Positions 34,203-43,705 are shown, numbered from the stretch's first letter. The stretch: 64,000 bases of DNA from Aminiphilus circumscriptus DSM 16581 (GCF_000526375.1 NZ_JAFY01000002.1:496001-560000); one strand, 5' to 3'. Made by a program: numbers and translations. The notes: a model not told the origin generated them from the letters alone.

Positions 34203-34347
34203 TCCGCGTGTTCGCGGAATCTTTCGCGGCATCCCGCGAAATCCCTGCCGCATCGCACAATCCCGGTGAAAAAAACACCTTCGGGAACCTTGCGCTCCGA
34301 AAACAGGCGGTGCGAGGTATGTCGGAGCGGGCTGCTCTCTTCTCTCT

Positions 34348-35055
34348 TCAGCGCCCCAGGTAGGCCGCACGTACCTCGTCCATGGCGGCCAGGTCCGACG
34401 CCTTGCCGCTGAGGACAATGCGCCCCGTCTCAAGGACATAGCCCCGGTCGGCGATGGCGAGGGCCATGTTGGCGTTCTGCTCCACCAGGAGAATGGTCAT
34501 GCCGGACTTGCGGACTTCCACGATGGTCCGGAAGACCTCCTCGACGAGGATCGGCGCGAGTCCCATGGAGGGTTCGTCGAGAATCATGAGCGTTCCCCGT
34601 CCCATGAGGGCTCTGCCCACGGCGAGCATCTGCTGCTCGCCTCCGGAAAGAGTACCCGCCTCCTGATGCCGCCGTTCCTTGAGACGGGAAAAGAGCGAGA
34701 AGACTCTCTCCATGTCCTCGGCGATGGCGGCGGTGTCCTTGCGGATGTAGGAACCCAGAAGCAGGTTGTCCTCCACGGTGAGATTGGGAAAGACGAGGCG
34801 TCCCTCCGGAACGTGGGTGATGCCGGCGCTGACGATGTCGTGAGGAGGAACGCCCACGAGGTTTCGCCCCTGGTAGAGGATCTCCCCCGTTTTGGCCGGA
34901 ACGAGGCCTGAGATGGCCCGGAGGATGCTCGTCTTGCCCGCGCCGTTGGCGCCCACGAGCGTGACGATCTCCCCCTTTTCCACGGAGAAGGAGACGCCCT
35001 TCACGGCCTCGATGGCGCCATAGGCGACGCGGAGGTCCTTCACGTCGAGCATCAT
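34348..35055 (-). CDS. livF: Branched-chain amino acid ABC transporter ATPase LivF
   Basis: 235 residues from ATG 35055, overlapping the livG stop by ATGA. Walker A GANGAGKTSILRAISGL, Q-loop HVPEGRLVFPNLTVEDN, signature LSGGEQQMLAVGRAL, Walker B TLMILDEPSMGLAP and switch His-position region ILLVEQNANMAL. The EGR-x-F-P-x-LTV segment is typical of LivF. Last gene of the liv operon. Confidence 0.94.
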   Translation of the reverse strand: MMLDVKDLRVAYGAIEAVKGVSFSVEKGEIVTLVGANGAGKTSILRAISGLVPAKTGEILYQGRNLVGVPPHDIVSAGITHVPEGRLVFPNLTVEDNLLLGSYIRKDTAAIAEDMERVFSLFSRLKERRHQEAGTLSGGEQQMLAVGRALMGRGTLMILDEPSMGLAPILVEEVFRTIVEVRKSGMTILLVEQNANMALAIADRGYVLETGRIVLSGKASDLAAMDEVRAAYLGR

Positions 35056-35849
35056 GCCACCTTCCCCCCTTTGCCGAGATAGGCTTCGATGACCTTCGGG
35101 TCGTTCTTGATGTCCTCGGGTTGTCCCTCGGCGATGGTGACGCCGAAGTTCAGGACGGAAATGCGGTTGCAGATCTCCATGACGAGCTGCATGTGGTGCT
35201 CGATGAGGAGGATCGTCACCTGAAACTCTTTTCTGATCCAGGTGATGGAGTCCGCCAGGGTGTCCACCTCCTGGGGATTCATCCCCGCTGCGGGCTCGTC
35301 CAGAAGAAGGAGCTTCGGCGAAGTGGCCAGGGCACGGGCGATTTCGAGCCGCCGCTGGATGCCGTAGGGCAGGTTCGTGGCCAGCGTGTCGGCGAAGGGA
35401 AGCAGGTTGAGTTTCTCCAGGAGGACGAGGCACTCCTCCTCCACCTGGCGTTCCGTCTCCGCCACGCTTCGAGAGCGCAGGAAGGCGGGAACGAGCCCGT
35501 AGGTGATCCGGGGATGCCGGGCGATCTTGATGTTGTCCAGGGCGGACAGATTCTTGAAGAGGCGGATGTTCTGGAACGTTCTGGCGATGCCCCGGATCGT
35601 GTAGTCGTGGGTGGGTTTCCCCACCAGACTTTCACCGCGGAAGAGGATTTCTCCTTCCGTGGGCGCGTAGATACCCGTGAGCATGTTGAAGACCGTGGTC
35701 TTCCCCGCTCCATTGGGTCCGATGAGCCCCGCCAGCTCTCCCTCCGGAAGGGAGAGCGTGAAGTTCGTCACCGCCTTCAGACCGCCGAAGGCGATGCTCA
35801 GGTTACGCACGTCGAGAATCGGCCGGGATGTGTCCTGTGGAGTCGTCAT
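35052..35849 (-). CDS. livG: Branched-chain amino acid ABC transporter ATPase LivG
   Basis: 265 residues. Walker A GPNGAGKTTVFNMLTGIY, ARTFQNIRLFKNLSALDN (LivG-type Q-loop), a shortened signature LPYGIQRRLEIARAL, LLLLDEPAAGMNP and LLIEHHMQLVM. Pairs with LivF. Begins 3 bases after the livM stop. Confidence 0.94.
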   Translation of the reverse strand: MTTPQDTSRPILDVRNLSIAFGGLKAVTNFTLSLPEGELAGLIGPNGAGKTTVFNMLTGIYAPTEGEILFRGESLVGKPTHDYTIRGIARTFQNIRLFKNLSALDNIKIARHPRITYGLVPAFLRSRSVAETERQVEEECLVLLEKLNLLPFADTLATNLPYGIQRRLEIARALATSPKLLLLDEPAAGMNPQEVDTLADSITWIRKEFQVTILLIEHHMQLVMEICNRISVLNFGVTIAEGQPEDIKNDPKVIEAYLGKGGKVA

Positions 35850-35852
35850 GGC

Positions 35853-36833
35853 TCACTGCCCCCCTTCGTAGCCTTCGGGACGCCGGATCTTCGGGACAAG
35901 GAAAGGAAGCTCCTTGCCGCCGTAAATGCCCTGCGGCCTGAAGAGCATCAGGAAGACCAGGGCGATGCCGTAGATGACGAGGCGCCATCCCGAGAGGAAG
36001 CGCAGCATTTCGGGAAGAATCGTCAGCAGTGTCGCTCCCATGATGGAGCCCGTCATGCTTCCCGCGCCACCCGCATAGAGGTAGACGAGAAAATCGATGG
36101 ACTTGAGGTAGTTGAACTGGTCGGGATGGAGATAGCCCAGCAGATGCGCCAGGAGCCCTCCGGCCACACCGGCGATGGCGGAACCGATGGTGAAGGCCAT
36201 GACCTTGTACTTGGTGGTGTTCACGCCCATGGTGCCCGCGGCGAGTTCGTCCTCGCGGCAGGCGATGCAGGCTCTTCCGAAGGCGGAGTAGATGTAGTTC
36301 CGCAGAATCCAGACGGTGGCGCCGAAGAAGAGCACGATCCAGAGGAGGTTGCTGTACCGGGGAATCCCCGAGAAGCCCCGCGGCCCGCCCACCTGGGGAA
36401 TGAGCCGGATGAGGGAACGGATGATCTCCCCGAAGGCCAGGGTCACGATGGCCAGATAGTCTCCCTTGAGGCGCAGGGAGGGCTTGCCGATGAGGTAGCC
36501 GAAGATTCCCGCCACGATGCCCCCGATGAGGACGGAGACGAGAAAGACCAGGGGGCGGAGGGCCGGAACGAGCACCGACGAGGGAAGAAGCAGGGTCGTC
36601 ACCGCCGCGGAGGTGTACCCCCCCACGGCCACGAACCCCGCCTGGCCTATGGAGAACTGCCCCGTGAAGCCGTTGATGAGGTTCAATCCCAGGGTGACCA
36701 TGCAGTTGATCATGGCGAACATAAGAATCTGCACGTAGTAGGAGGTCAGAATCCCCGCCTTGCGCAGTGCCATGACGAGGAGGTAGAAGGCGGCGAGCCC
36801 GAGAATCGGGAGATATTTTCGTAGGGTGTCCAT
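35853..36833 (-). CDS. livM: Branched-chain amino acid ABC transporter permease LivM
   Basis: 326 residues, about ten helices. LivM landmarks: GLNLINGFTGQFSIGQAGFVAVGGYTSA (conserved loop), RLKGDYLAIVTLAFGEI, GGPRGFSGIP and the EAA-like CREDELAAGTMGVNTTKYKVMAF. Forms the channel with LivH. In the operon order J, H, M, G, F. Confidence 0.94.
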   Translation of the reverse strand: MDTLRKYLPILGLAAFYLLVMALRKAGILTSYYVQILMFAMINCMVTLGLNLINGFTGQFSIGQAGFVAVGGYTSAAVTTLLLPSSVLVPALRPLVFLVSVLIGGIVAGIFGYLIGKPSLRLKGDYLAIVTLAFGEIIRSLIRLIPQVGGPRGFSGIPRYSNLLWIVLFFGATVWILRNYIYSAFGRACIACREDELAAGTMGVNTTKYKVMAFTIGSAIAGVAGGLLAHLLGYLHPDQFNYLKSIDFLVYLYAGGAGSMTGSIMGATLLTILPEMLRFLSGWRLVIYGIALVFLMLFRPQGIYGGKELPFLVPKIRRPEGYEGGQ

Positions 36834-36845
36834 CGCGTTTGCCTC

Positions 36846-37730
36846 CTACACCTTTTCGATCTTGACCTTGCCGAGCAGCCCCGCGGGGCGGAAGAGAAGA
36901 ATGAGGATGAGGATCACGAATCCCGATCCGTATCCCAGCTCAGAATAGAGGGCTGTGGCCACGACCTCGCAGATGCCCATGATCAGCCCGCCCAGCATCG
37001 CCCCGGGAACGGAGCCGATGCCCCCCAGGACCGCCGCGATGAAGGCTTTGGTGCCGAGCCAGATGCCCATGAGAACGTCGATCATGGGATAGGTCATGGA
37101 GTACAGGACGCCTCCCGCTCCGGCCAGGGCCGCGCCGAGGAAGAAGGTCACGGCGATGATGCGGTTCACGTTGATACCCATGAGTGATGCCGCGTCTTTA
37201 TTGAAGGAAACGGCTCGCATCGCCCGTCCGACTTTGGTGCGGTGCACGATGTAGGTGAGTGCCACCATGAGGGCGACGGAGACGAGAATGTTCACGATCT
37301 GGATGGAGTTCAGCACCGCTCCCGTGGGAAGAGTGAAGTTCTTGAAGGGGATGAGCATGGGAAACGGCCGGTAGTTGGGACCGATGAAGGGCAGCATGCG
37401 GGGAAAATTCTCGAGAAAGATGGACACGCCGATGGCGGTGATGAGAGCCGAAAGGCGCGGCTTGTTCCGCAGCGGCCGGTAGGCGAGGCGCTCGATGGCC
37501 ACGCTCAGGCAGGCGGGGATGAGCATGGCCAGGAAGATGGCCAGGGGGAAATTCGCCCCCAGGAGTTCCGCGGCGAAGTAAGCCACGAAGGCCCCGATCA
37601 TGACCAGGTCGCCGTGGGCGAAATTGATCAGGTTGATGATGCCGTAGACCATGGTGTAGCCCAGCGCGATGAGGGCGTAGATGACGCCCAACTGCACGCC
37701 GTAGATGAGAAGCTGAAGTGTTTCTCGCAC
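36846..37730 (-). CDS. livH: Branched-chain amino acid ABC transporter permease LivH
   Basis: 294 residues, about eight helices. GVIYALIALGYTMVYGIINLINFAHGD is the family hallmark; the EAA-like loop is MRAVSFNKDAASLMGINVNRI. Start 12 bases before livM on the same transcript; a 14-bp hairpin separates it from the binding-protein gene. Confidence 0.94.
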   Translation of the reverse strand: MRETLQLLIYGVQLGVIYALIALGYTMVYGIINLINFAHGDLVMIGAFVAYFAAELLGANFPLAIFLAMLIPACLSVAIERLAYRPLRNKPRLSALITAIGVSIFLENFPRMLPFIGPNYRPFPMLIPFKNFTLPTGAVLNSIQIVNILVSVALMVALTYIVHRTKVGRAMRAVSFNKDAASLMGINVNRIIAVTFFLGAALAGAGGVLYSMTYPMIDVLMGIWLGTKAFIAAVLGGIGSVPGAMLGGLIMGICEVVATALYSELGYGSGFVILILILLFRPAGLLGKVKIEKV

Positions 37731-37760
37731 GTTGACCCTCTCCCTGCAGCGATTCGTCTC

Positions 37761-37791
37761 CGAAAGAGGGCGGCATCGCCGCCCTCTTTCG
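37761..37791. other. Hairpin between livJ and livH
   Basis: cgaaagagggcggc-atc-gccgccctctttcg: 14-bp perfect stem with a 3-base loop. Such elements after periplasmic binding-protein genes usually stabilise that mRNA part or cause partial termination, so the binding protein is made in excess. Confidence 0.6.
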
Positions 37792-37808
37792 GGGTCCGGA
37801 GGATGGCG

Positions 37809-38948
37809 CTACGGATTGATGGTGGTAACGTAGGTGGTGTTGCCGCCGATGAACTGCATGATCACCGCCGCTTTCTGGGGATTGCGGTTCTCGTCGAACT
37901 TGATCTTCCCCGAGGGGAGATCGATGTCGATGGCGGCGATGGCGTCCCGCAGGGCGGGACCTTCCACCTTGCCCGCGTCCTTCAGTCCCTTGAGGACGAT
38001 GGCCGTGGCCTCGTAGGCGAGGACTGCGTTGGAATTGGGCACCGTGCCGTAGTTCTCCTTGTACTTCTCGACGAAGGCCTGCACTTCCGGGCGCTGTGCC
38101 TCGTGGGAGAAGGCGGCGGTGAAGGCCGCGCCCTCCTCGGCTCCCGCGGCGATCTTCGGAAGGTCCGGGCTGTCCCAGCCGTCGCCGCCCACGAAGGGAA
38201 CGGTGATGCCCGCCTTGCGGGCCTGGTTCATCTGGAGTCCTGTCTCGAAGAACGCGTTGGGCAGGTAGAGCACTTCCGCGTCGCTGGCCTTGATGTTGTT
38301 GAGCTGGGCGTTGAAATCCCGGATGTCCGAGCCGCCGTAGGCCTCGAGTGCGACGACCTTGCCGCCCATGGCCTCGAAGCTCTGCTTGAAGAACTCCGTG
38401 AGCCCCTTGGAGAAGTCATTGCCGTTGTTGTAGAGGATAGCGGCCTTCGTTGCCTTGAGGTTCTCCATGACATACTTGGCCATGACACTTCCCTGGAAGG
38501 GGTCGATGAAGCAGGCCCGGAAGATGTAGTCCCCCACCTGGGTGACCTTGGGGTTCGTGGCGAAGGTAGTCACCACGGGAACTTCCGCAGCCTGGGCGAT
38601 GGGGCCCCCCGCGAGAGAGGTGGAGGAGGCGTCGGGACCGACGATGGCCACCACCTCGTCCTGGTCGATGAGCTTCCGAAAGGCGTTGGCGGTGATGTCG
38701 GGCTTGTTCTCGTTGTCCTCGAAGATCACCTTCACCTCGTACTTCTTGCCGCCGACCTCGAGCCCGTCGGGGGCGAATTCCTTTACGGCCAGTTCGACGC
38801 CGTTCTTGATGTATTGGCCGCCGATGGCATTCTGCCCGGTGATGGGAGCCACCACGCCGATCTTGATCTGATCGGCGGCGAAGGCCATGCCGCCGAAAAG
38901 CGTGACCACTAGCAGTGCGCACAGGGACAGGAGCAGATTTCTCTTCAT
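37809..38948 (-). CDS. livJ: Branched-chain amino acid-binding protein (LivJ/LivK type)
   Basis: 379 residues from ATG 38948. Signal peptide (MKRNLLLSLCALLVVTLFGG) cleaved near FAADQ. Type I periplasmic binding fold: IKIGVVAPITGQNAIGGQYIKNGVELAV, AIVGPDASSTSLA (Ser/Thr ligand contacts), and PFVGGDGWDSPDL. Delivers Leu/Ile/Val-type ligands to LivHMGF; the real specificity may be wider. Confidence 0.92.
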   Translation of the reverse strand: MKRNLLLSLCALLVVTLFGGMAFAADQIKIGVVAPITGQNAIGGQYIKNGVELAVKEFAPDGLEVGGKKYEVKVIFEDNENKPDITANAFRKLIDQDEVVAIVGPDASSTSLAGGPIAQAAEVPVVTTFATNPKVTQVGDYIFRACFIDPFQGSVMAKYVMENLKATKAAILYNNGNDFSKGLTEFFKQSFEAMGGKVVALEAYGGSDIRDFNAQLNNIKASDAEVLYLPNAFFETGLQMNQARKAGITVPFVGGDGWDSPDLPKIAAGAEEGAAFTAAFSHEAQRPEVQAFVEKYKENYGTVPNSNAVLAYEATAIVLKGLKDAGKVEGPALRDAIAAIDIDLPSGKIKFDENRNPQKAAVIMQFIGGNTTYVTTINP

Positions 38949-39049
38949 GATTCTCCGTTTCCTCCCTTCAGAATTGGCACATCTTCCGTGTTGCGCGCCG
39001 GAGCGCTGCGTCGCATTCGGTTCCGTCTCGCCGCGGCTTCTTCCGTCAT
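38945..39049 (-). CDS. 34-residue ORF coupled to livJ
   Basis: ATG 39049 follows GGAGGTGA; the ORF ends in TGA overlapping the livJ ATG (ATGA). Basic core ARRNRMRRSAPARN, no Leu/Ile/Val run, so not a branched-chain attenuator peptide. It may be a translated upstream ORF that couples translation to livJ. Chance cannot be excluded. Confidence 0.35.
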   Translation of the reverse strand: MTEEAAARRNRMRRSAPARNTEDVPILKGGNGES

Positions 39050-39123
39050 GTCTCACCTCCAGCCCGAGAAAAGAATGGGTTCCGGGAAATGGCAGTGTTT
39101 TCCGTGACGCGAGGCGCGTCGTT

Positions 39124-40281
39124 TCATGCGAGAGACGTCAGAAACGCTCTCATGCGCTCCAGCGCCGTTTCGATGGTCGTCTCCGAGGCGGCGAAGGAGA
39201 GGCGCAAGAACCCCTCTCCGGCGGCGCCGAAGGCGTTTCCGGGGACCGTGACCACTCCGGCCTTCTCCAGCAGCAGCCGGGCCATCTCCTCGGAGCTTTT
39301 GCCGAAGGCGGAGATGTCGGGGAAGGCGTAGAAGGCCCCTTCGGGCATGTGACAACGCACGCCCGGAATGGAACGGAGCCCTTCCACGAGAAGATCCCGC
39401 CGTCTCTGGTAGCCGAGGCGCATCTTCTCCACCGCATCCTGGGGGCCGTCGAGAGCGGCGAGGCAAGCTACCTGGGCGGCGGCATTGACGCAGGAGGAGA
39501 AATTCTCCTGCAGCCGCGCCATGGAGGCGATGATCTCCTCCGGGCCGTGCACGAAGCCGACTCGCCACCCTGTCATGGCGTAGGTCTTGGAGAAGCTGTT
39601 CACCGTAAGAACCCGGTCGGCCATGCCGGGAAGAGAGGCAAGGCTCACGTGAACGCGCCCGTCGTAGAGAAGGTGTTCGTAGGGTTCATCGGAGATGACC
39701 GCAAGGTCGTGACGACGGATCACCTCGGCGATGTCCGACAGTTCCTCCCGGCGAAGCACCGCTCCCGTTGGATTGGAGGGTGAGTTGAGAAGAAGCGCCT
39801 TCGTGCGGGGAGTAATGGCCTCTTCAAGGGATTTCGCCCTCATGTGGAAGGCGTCCTCGGCGTAGGTGCGCACGGGGACCGCCACCCCGCCCGCGAGGTG
39901 GACCTGGCCGAGATAGTTCGGCCAGCAGGGATCGGGGATGAGCAGCTCGTCCCCGGGATCGAGCAGGGAGGAGATGCAGAGCATGAGTGTCTCGCAGGCG
40001 CCCGTCGCCACCAGGATGTTGCGCTCCGTTCCCGGAATGGCGTTTTCCGCGGCGAGCTTTGCCGCCAGAGCCTTGCGGAGTTCCGCAATACCCGCGTTGG
40101 GGGTGTATTTCGTCGCTCCCTCGCGGAGGGCCCGGACGGCCCGCTCCACAATGTGCTCCGGTGTGGCGTAGTTCGGCTCTCCCACGCCGAGATTGGCCGC
40201 GTCGGGATAGTTTGCGGCGAGAGCGAACATGGTGCGGATTCCCGAAGGGGGGTTCGTGCGGGATCGATTGCTCAGATGCAT
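39124..40281 (-). CDS. Class I/II pyridoxal-phosphate aminotransferase
   Basis: 385 residues from ATG 40281 behind AAAGGAG. AspB/PatA-like fold-type I enzyme: VGEPNYATPEHIV, NPTGAVLRREEL (Asn contact), SDEPYEHLLYDG, and NSFSKTYAMTGWRVG with the PLP Lys; RLSFAAS near the end holds the carboxylate Arg. It lies between the ketogluconate genes and the liv operon on the same strand. It may transaminate aspartate, aromatic or branched-chain 2-oxo acids; substrate undecided. Confidence 0.87.
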   Translation of the reverse strand: MHLSNRSRTNPPSGIRTMFALAANYPDAANLGVGEPNYATPEHIVERAVRALREGATKYTPNAGIAELRKALAAKLAAENAIPGTERNILVATGACETLMLCISSLLDPGDELLIPDPCWPNYLGQVHLAGGVAVPVRTYAEDAFHMRAKSLEEAITPRTKALLLNSPSNPTGAVLRREELSDIAEVIRRHDLAVISDEPYEHLLYDGRVHVSLASLPGMADRVLTVNSFSKTYAMTGWRVGFVHGPEEIIASMARLQENFSSCVNAAAQVACLAALDGPQDAVEKMRLGYQRRRDLLVEGLRSIPGVRCHMPEGAFYAFPDISAFGKSSEEMARLLLEKAGVVTVPGNAFGAAGEGFLRLSFAASETTIETALERMRAFLTSLA

Positions 40282-40306
40282 GGCACTCGCTCCTTTCCTC
40301 TTTGTG

Positions 40307-41335
40307 TCAGCGCTGGACTCTGCCGCTGGCATCCCCGCCCACGAGAGTGAGCACGTCCGAAACGGAGATGCGGTTGAAGTCGCCGGGGATGGTGTGCTTC
40401 AGGGCCGAGGCGCCCACGGCGAATTCCAGCGCCTCCCGGGGGCCGGCGAGCCTGCGGAGGCCGTAGATCAGTCCGGAGCCGAAGGAATCGCCGCCGCCGA
40501 TGCGATCCACGATGTCGTTGATGGCGTATTTCCGGCTCACGAAGAAATTGTCCCGGTCGGCGAGAATGCCCGACCAGTTGTTGCTGTCCGCGCTGAGGCT
40601 CTCCCGGAGGGAGACGGCGAGGATACGGAGGTTCGGATAGGCCGCGAGCACCTCCTTCGCGAGCTTTCGGTAACTCTCCGCCTCGAGTTCGCCCGCCGTG
40701 ACGTCCACGTCGACCTCGATGCCCAGAGTCTTCTGGCAGTCCTCCTCGTTGCCGATGAGGACCGAGACGAAGCGGACGATCTCGGGCATGACCTCCGAGG
40801 GTTTTTTCCCCCATTTCCAGAGTTTCTTGCGGTAGTTCAGATCGCAGGAGACGGTGATGTTCTTCCTGCGGCACGCCTCCAGCGCCTCAAGAGTCGCCAG
40901 GGCGGTTCCCTCGGAGATGGCGGGGGTGATTCCCGTCACGTGGAACCATTCGGTCCCCTCCAGAATGACGTCCCAGTCAAACTCGCCGGGCATGCTCTCC
41001 GCGATGGCGGAATGGTTCCTGTCGTAGAGCACCACCGAGGGGCGGGCGCAGGCACCGGTCTGGGTGTAGTAGATGCCCATCCGTTCTCCCGAGCGCCGGA
41101 TGAAGGATGTGTTTACCCCGAAGCCCCGGAGTTCCCGGATGGCCGCGTCGCCGATGGGGTTCGGAGGCAGGGCCGTCACGAAGGCCACGTCCTCGCCGTA
41201 GTTGGCGAGGGAGACCGCCGCGTTGGCCTCGGCCCCGCCGAAGGTGGCCACGAAGCCCGGCGTCTGGAGGAACATTTCGTGGTGCGGTGGGGAAAGACGG
41301 AGCATGAGTTCTCCGAAAGTGACGATTTTCGACAT
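40307..41335 (-). CDS. kdgK: 2-keto-3-deoxygluconate kinase (PfkB family)
   Basis: 342 residues. Ribokinase-fold sugar kinase: GELMLRLSPPHHEMFLQ and FGGAEANAAVSLANYG at the N-terminus, RIGGGDSFGSGLIYGL with the catalytic Asp (GGGDSF instead of the usual GAGDxF). The N-terminal pattern matches KdgK. Phosphorylates 2-keto-3-deoxygluconate to KDPG for the aldolase encoded 15 bases upstream. Part of the IclR-controlled operon. Confidence 0.85.
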   Translation of the reverse strand: MSKIVTFGELMLRLSPPHHEMFLQTPGFVATFGGAEANAAVSLANYGEDVAFVTALPPNPIGDAAIRELRGFGVNTSFIRRSGERMGIYYTQTGACARPSVVLYDRNHSAIAESMPGEFDWDVILEGTEWFHVTGITPAISEGTALATLEALEACRRKNITVSCDLNYRKKLWKWGKKPSEVMPEIVRFVSVLIGNEEDCQKTLGIEVDVDVTAGELEAESYRKLAKEVLAAYPNLRILAVSLRESLSADSNNWSGILADRDNFFVSRKYAINDIVDRIGGGDSFGSGLIYGLRRLAGPREALEFAVGASALKHTIPGDFNRISVSDVLTLVGGDASGRVQR

Positions 41336-41350
41336 CGCTCCAAACCTCCT

Positions 41351-42010
41351 CTAGCGGTTTTTTCGAATCCGGGCGATTTCCGCCACGACACGGGCCGCCG
41401 CGTCGCGGACGGCCTGCGGATCGTTCTCGCCCCCGCCCGCCTTGGTGAGGGAGCTTCCCATGCCCACGGCAAAGGCGCCTGCCTTGAACCAGGTTTCCAG
41501 GTTCTCCTCCGACACGCCTCCCGTGGGCATCATGCGGGCGTGGGGCAGCGGGCCGTGGACGGCCTTCACGAACTCGGGGCCAAGGCATTCGCCGGGAAAG
41601 ACCTTCACCACGTCCACACCGAGTTCCATGGCCCGGACGAGTTCCGTCACGCTTCCCACGCCGGGCATGTAGGGAACCCCGTAGCGGTTGCAGCAGAACG
41701 CCACCTCTTCGGAGAGGTTGGGGGAGATGATGTACCGGGCTCCCGCGAGAATGCACGCCCGGGCCGTCGGGGCGTCGAGGACCGTCCCCGCGCCGAGGAT
41801 AAGCGAGGAGCCCCGGTGGTGCCCGGCGAGAAAGGCCATGAGTTCCAGCGCTCCCGGAACGGTCATGGCGACTTCGATGGCGGGAATGCCGCCTTCGTAG
41901 ACGGCATTGGCCACTCCGAGCCCCTTTTCCTTGTCGCTGGCCCGAATGACTGCCACGACTCCCTTTTCATGGATCGCGTCGAGGATCTGGTACTTGGCGA
42001 TGGGCAACAT
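41351..42010 (-). CDS. eda: KDPG/KHG aldolase
   Basis: 219 residues from ATG 42010 behind GGAGGG. Class I aldolase: GVVAVIRASDKEKGLGVANAV with the catalytic Glu region further on (IPAIEVAMT), GAGTVLDAPTARACILAGA, and VVKVFPGECLGPEFVKAV with the Schiff-base Lys; MMPTGGVSEENLETWFKAG binds phosphate. Splits KDPG into pyruvate and glyceraldehyde 3-phosphate. Confidence 0.9.
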   Translation of the reverse strand: MLPIAKYQILDAIHEKGVVAVIRASDKEKGLGVANAVYEGGIPAIEVAMTVPGALELMAFLAGHHRGSSLILGAGTVLDAPTARACILAGARYIISPNLSEEVAFCCNRYGVPYMPGVGSVTELVRAMELGVDVVKVFPGECLGPEFVKAVHGPLPHARMMPTGGVSEENLETWFKAGAFAVGMGSSLTKAGGGENDPQAVRDAAARVVAEIARIRKNR

Positions 42011-42047
42011 GCGAAATCCCTCCGAGTGAAATGTGACGTGATGGTCT

Positions 42048-42839
42048 TCACGGATACGATGGCGGAACGCCGTCGTATCCCAACAGTTTCGAAATCGTCC
42101 TGGCCGCTTCGAGGACCTTTTCTCCCAGGGGGCGAAGCTGATCGTCAACGAAGCGATAGGCCGGCGCGGAGATGCTCAACGCTCCAACGGGGTAGCCCTT
42201 GGTGTTCAGGATGGCCGCTCCCACGCAACGGATCCCCTCCTCGTTCTCCTGGTTTTCCTCCGCCCATCCTCGTTCCCGAACGGTGCGGAGCATGGCGAGA
42301 AGTTCCTTTTGGTTCGTGAGGGTCCGTTCCGTACGGGAGACGAGGGGAACGGAGCGGAGATAGAGATCCAGCTCGGCCTGGGGAAGGCTCGCCAGAATGG
42401 CCCTTCCCGCGGCGGTGCAGTACATGGCGAGGGTCGCGCCGATGCGGGAGCGCATGCCCACGGGATGGGAGGATTCGAGCTTGTCCAGATAGAAGGTCTC
42501 TCCGTTCTGAAACCGGGAGAGATGGATCGTCTCCCCCACTTCCTGGAGGAGGTTCTTCAGGACGGGTTTTGCCAGGGTGACCAGATCGGTCTGACGCCGA
42601 TAGGTCTCGGCCCACAAAAGCGGCGCCGATCCCATCCGGTAGCGGCCGTTCTCCGTGCGGAGCACCACCCGGTGCGCTTCGAGGGTGACGAGGATGCGGT
42701 GCACCGTCGCCTTTGAAAGGGCCACGGTGGAGGCGATCTCCGTGACGCCCGCGTCCTCGCGGAAGTCCACCAGAGCGTTGAGAACGGCCAGGGCGCGGTC
42801 GAGAACCCTGATGTTCGAGGAGTCCGCAGCGCCGGTCAT
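42048..42839 (-). CDS. IclR-family transcriptional regulator (KdgR-like)
   Basis: 263 residues; its ATG overlaps the stop of the upstream aldolase gene (ATGA). Winged helix with VLDRALAVLNALVDFRE and LSKATVHRILVTLE; effector domain with EENQENEEGIRCVGAAILN. Located inside the operon it probably controls, with candidate sites near 43751. Effector likely a ketodeoxy acid, by context. Confidence 0.88.
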   Translation of the reverse strand: MTGAADSSNIRVLDRALAVLNALVDFREDAGVTEIASTVALSKATVHRILVTLEAHRVVLRTENGRYRMGSAPLLWAETYRRQTDLVTLAKPVLKNLLQEVGETIHLSRFQNGETFYLDKLESSHPVGMRSRIGATLAMYCTAAGRAILASLPQAELDLYLRSVPLVSRTERTLTNQKELLAMLRTVRERGWAEENQENEEGIRCVGAAILNTKGYPVGALSISAPAYRFVDDQLRPLGEKVLEAARTISKLLGYDGVPPSYP

Positions 42840-43603
42840 GCCCTGTTTCCGCGCATGATCCGCAGCGCGGTGCGGCAGGCGTCTCCGAAGATCAGGCCGT
42901 CCACGCTCCAGGCGATGTAGAGAAAGCCTTCATCGAGGCGACGAAGCGCTTCCTCGGGGGAGGTGACGAAGATCCCCGTGGGTTTTCCCGCGTTGCGGGC
43001 CACGGAGAGGACTTGGGCGATGGCGCTTTTCATGTCCGGATGGTCGATCTGTCCGGGAATGCCCAGGGACTGGGAGAGGTCGTAGGGGCCTACGAAGAGC
43101 ACGTCCACGCCCTCCACGGCGGCGATCTCCGGAAGCGCCTTCAGGCCGAGCACGTTTTCGCAGTGGGTCACGATGAGGGTCTCCCGGTTGGCTTCCTCGA
43201 AGGCGCGGTCCAAGGGGATGAGGCCGTAGGAGGAGGATCGGGGAAGCGCCACGCCCCTGTTGCCGAGGGGAAAATACTTGGCTCCCCGAACGATGCGCGC
43301 CGCCTGTTCGGCGCTGTTCACCTGGGGGAGCTGGATCCCCTGGGCTCCCACGTCGAGGGTTTTGAGAATCCAGGTGTCGCTCGTCTCGGGAATGCGCACC
43401 ACCGGCGTGGCTCCCCGCAGTTCTGCCCCCCGCAGGAGATTCTGGAGGGACTCCGGATCCATCGGGCCGTGTTCCGCGTCGATGATGACGAAATCGAATC
43501 CGGCGATGCCCGCGATCTCCACAAGATCCGGAGAGTTCAGCGTGATGAAGGTTCCCATGACGGGTTTTCCCGCGGCGAGCATTTCCTTGATCCTGTTCTT
43601 CAT
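42836..43603 (-). CDS. HpcH/HpaI-family aldolase
   Basis: 255 residues from ATG 43603. Metal-dependent class II pyruvate aldolase: FVIIDAEHGPMDPESLQNLLR, the metal-binding Glu in VTHCENVLGL, and FVGPYDLSQSLGIPGQ. Relatives cleave 2-keto-3-deoxyglucarate, -rhamnonate or 4-hydroxy-2-oxo acids. With a KDPG aldolase in the same operon, it probably handles a second ketodeoxy acid. First gene of the operon. Confidence 0.88.
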   Translation of the reverse strand: MKNRIKEMLAAGKPVMGTFITLNSPDLVEIAGIAGFDFVIIDAEHGPMDPESLQNLLRGAELRGATPVVRIPETSDTWILKTLDVGAQGIQLPQVNSAEQAARIVRGAKYFPLGNRGVALPRSSSYGLIPLDRAFEEANRETLIVTHCENVLGLKALPEIAAVEGVDVLFVGPYDLSQSLGIPGQIDHPDMKSAIAQVLSVARNAGKPTGIFVTSPEEALRRLDEGFLYIAWSVDGLIFGDACRTALRIMRGNRA

Positions 43604-43705
43604 GATCGTTCCCGCCTCCTCTTTGTTGTGCCTCGGGCACGTCAACGTGGCTTGCGTGAAGATTCTTCGTTTCATTCAGCGAGACAGCATCTTGCTCTAT
43701 AGAAC

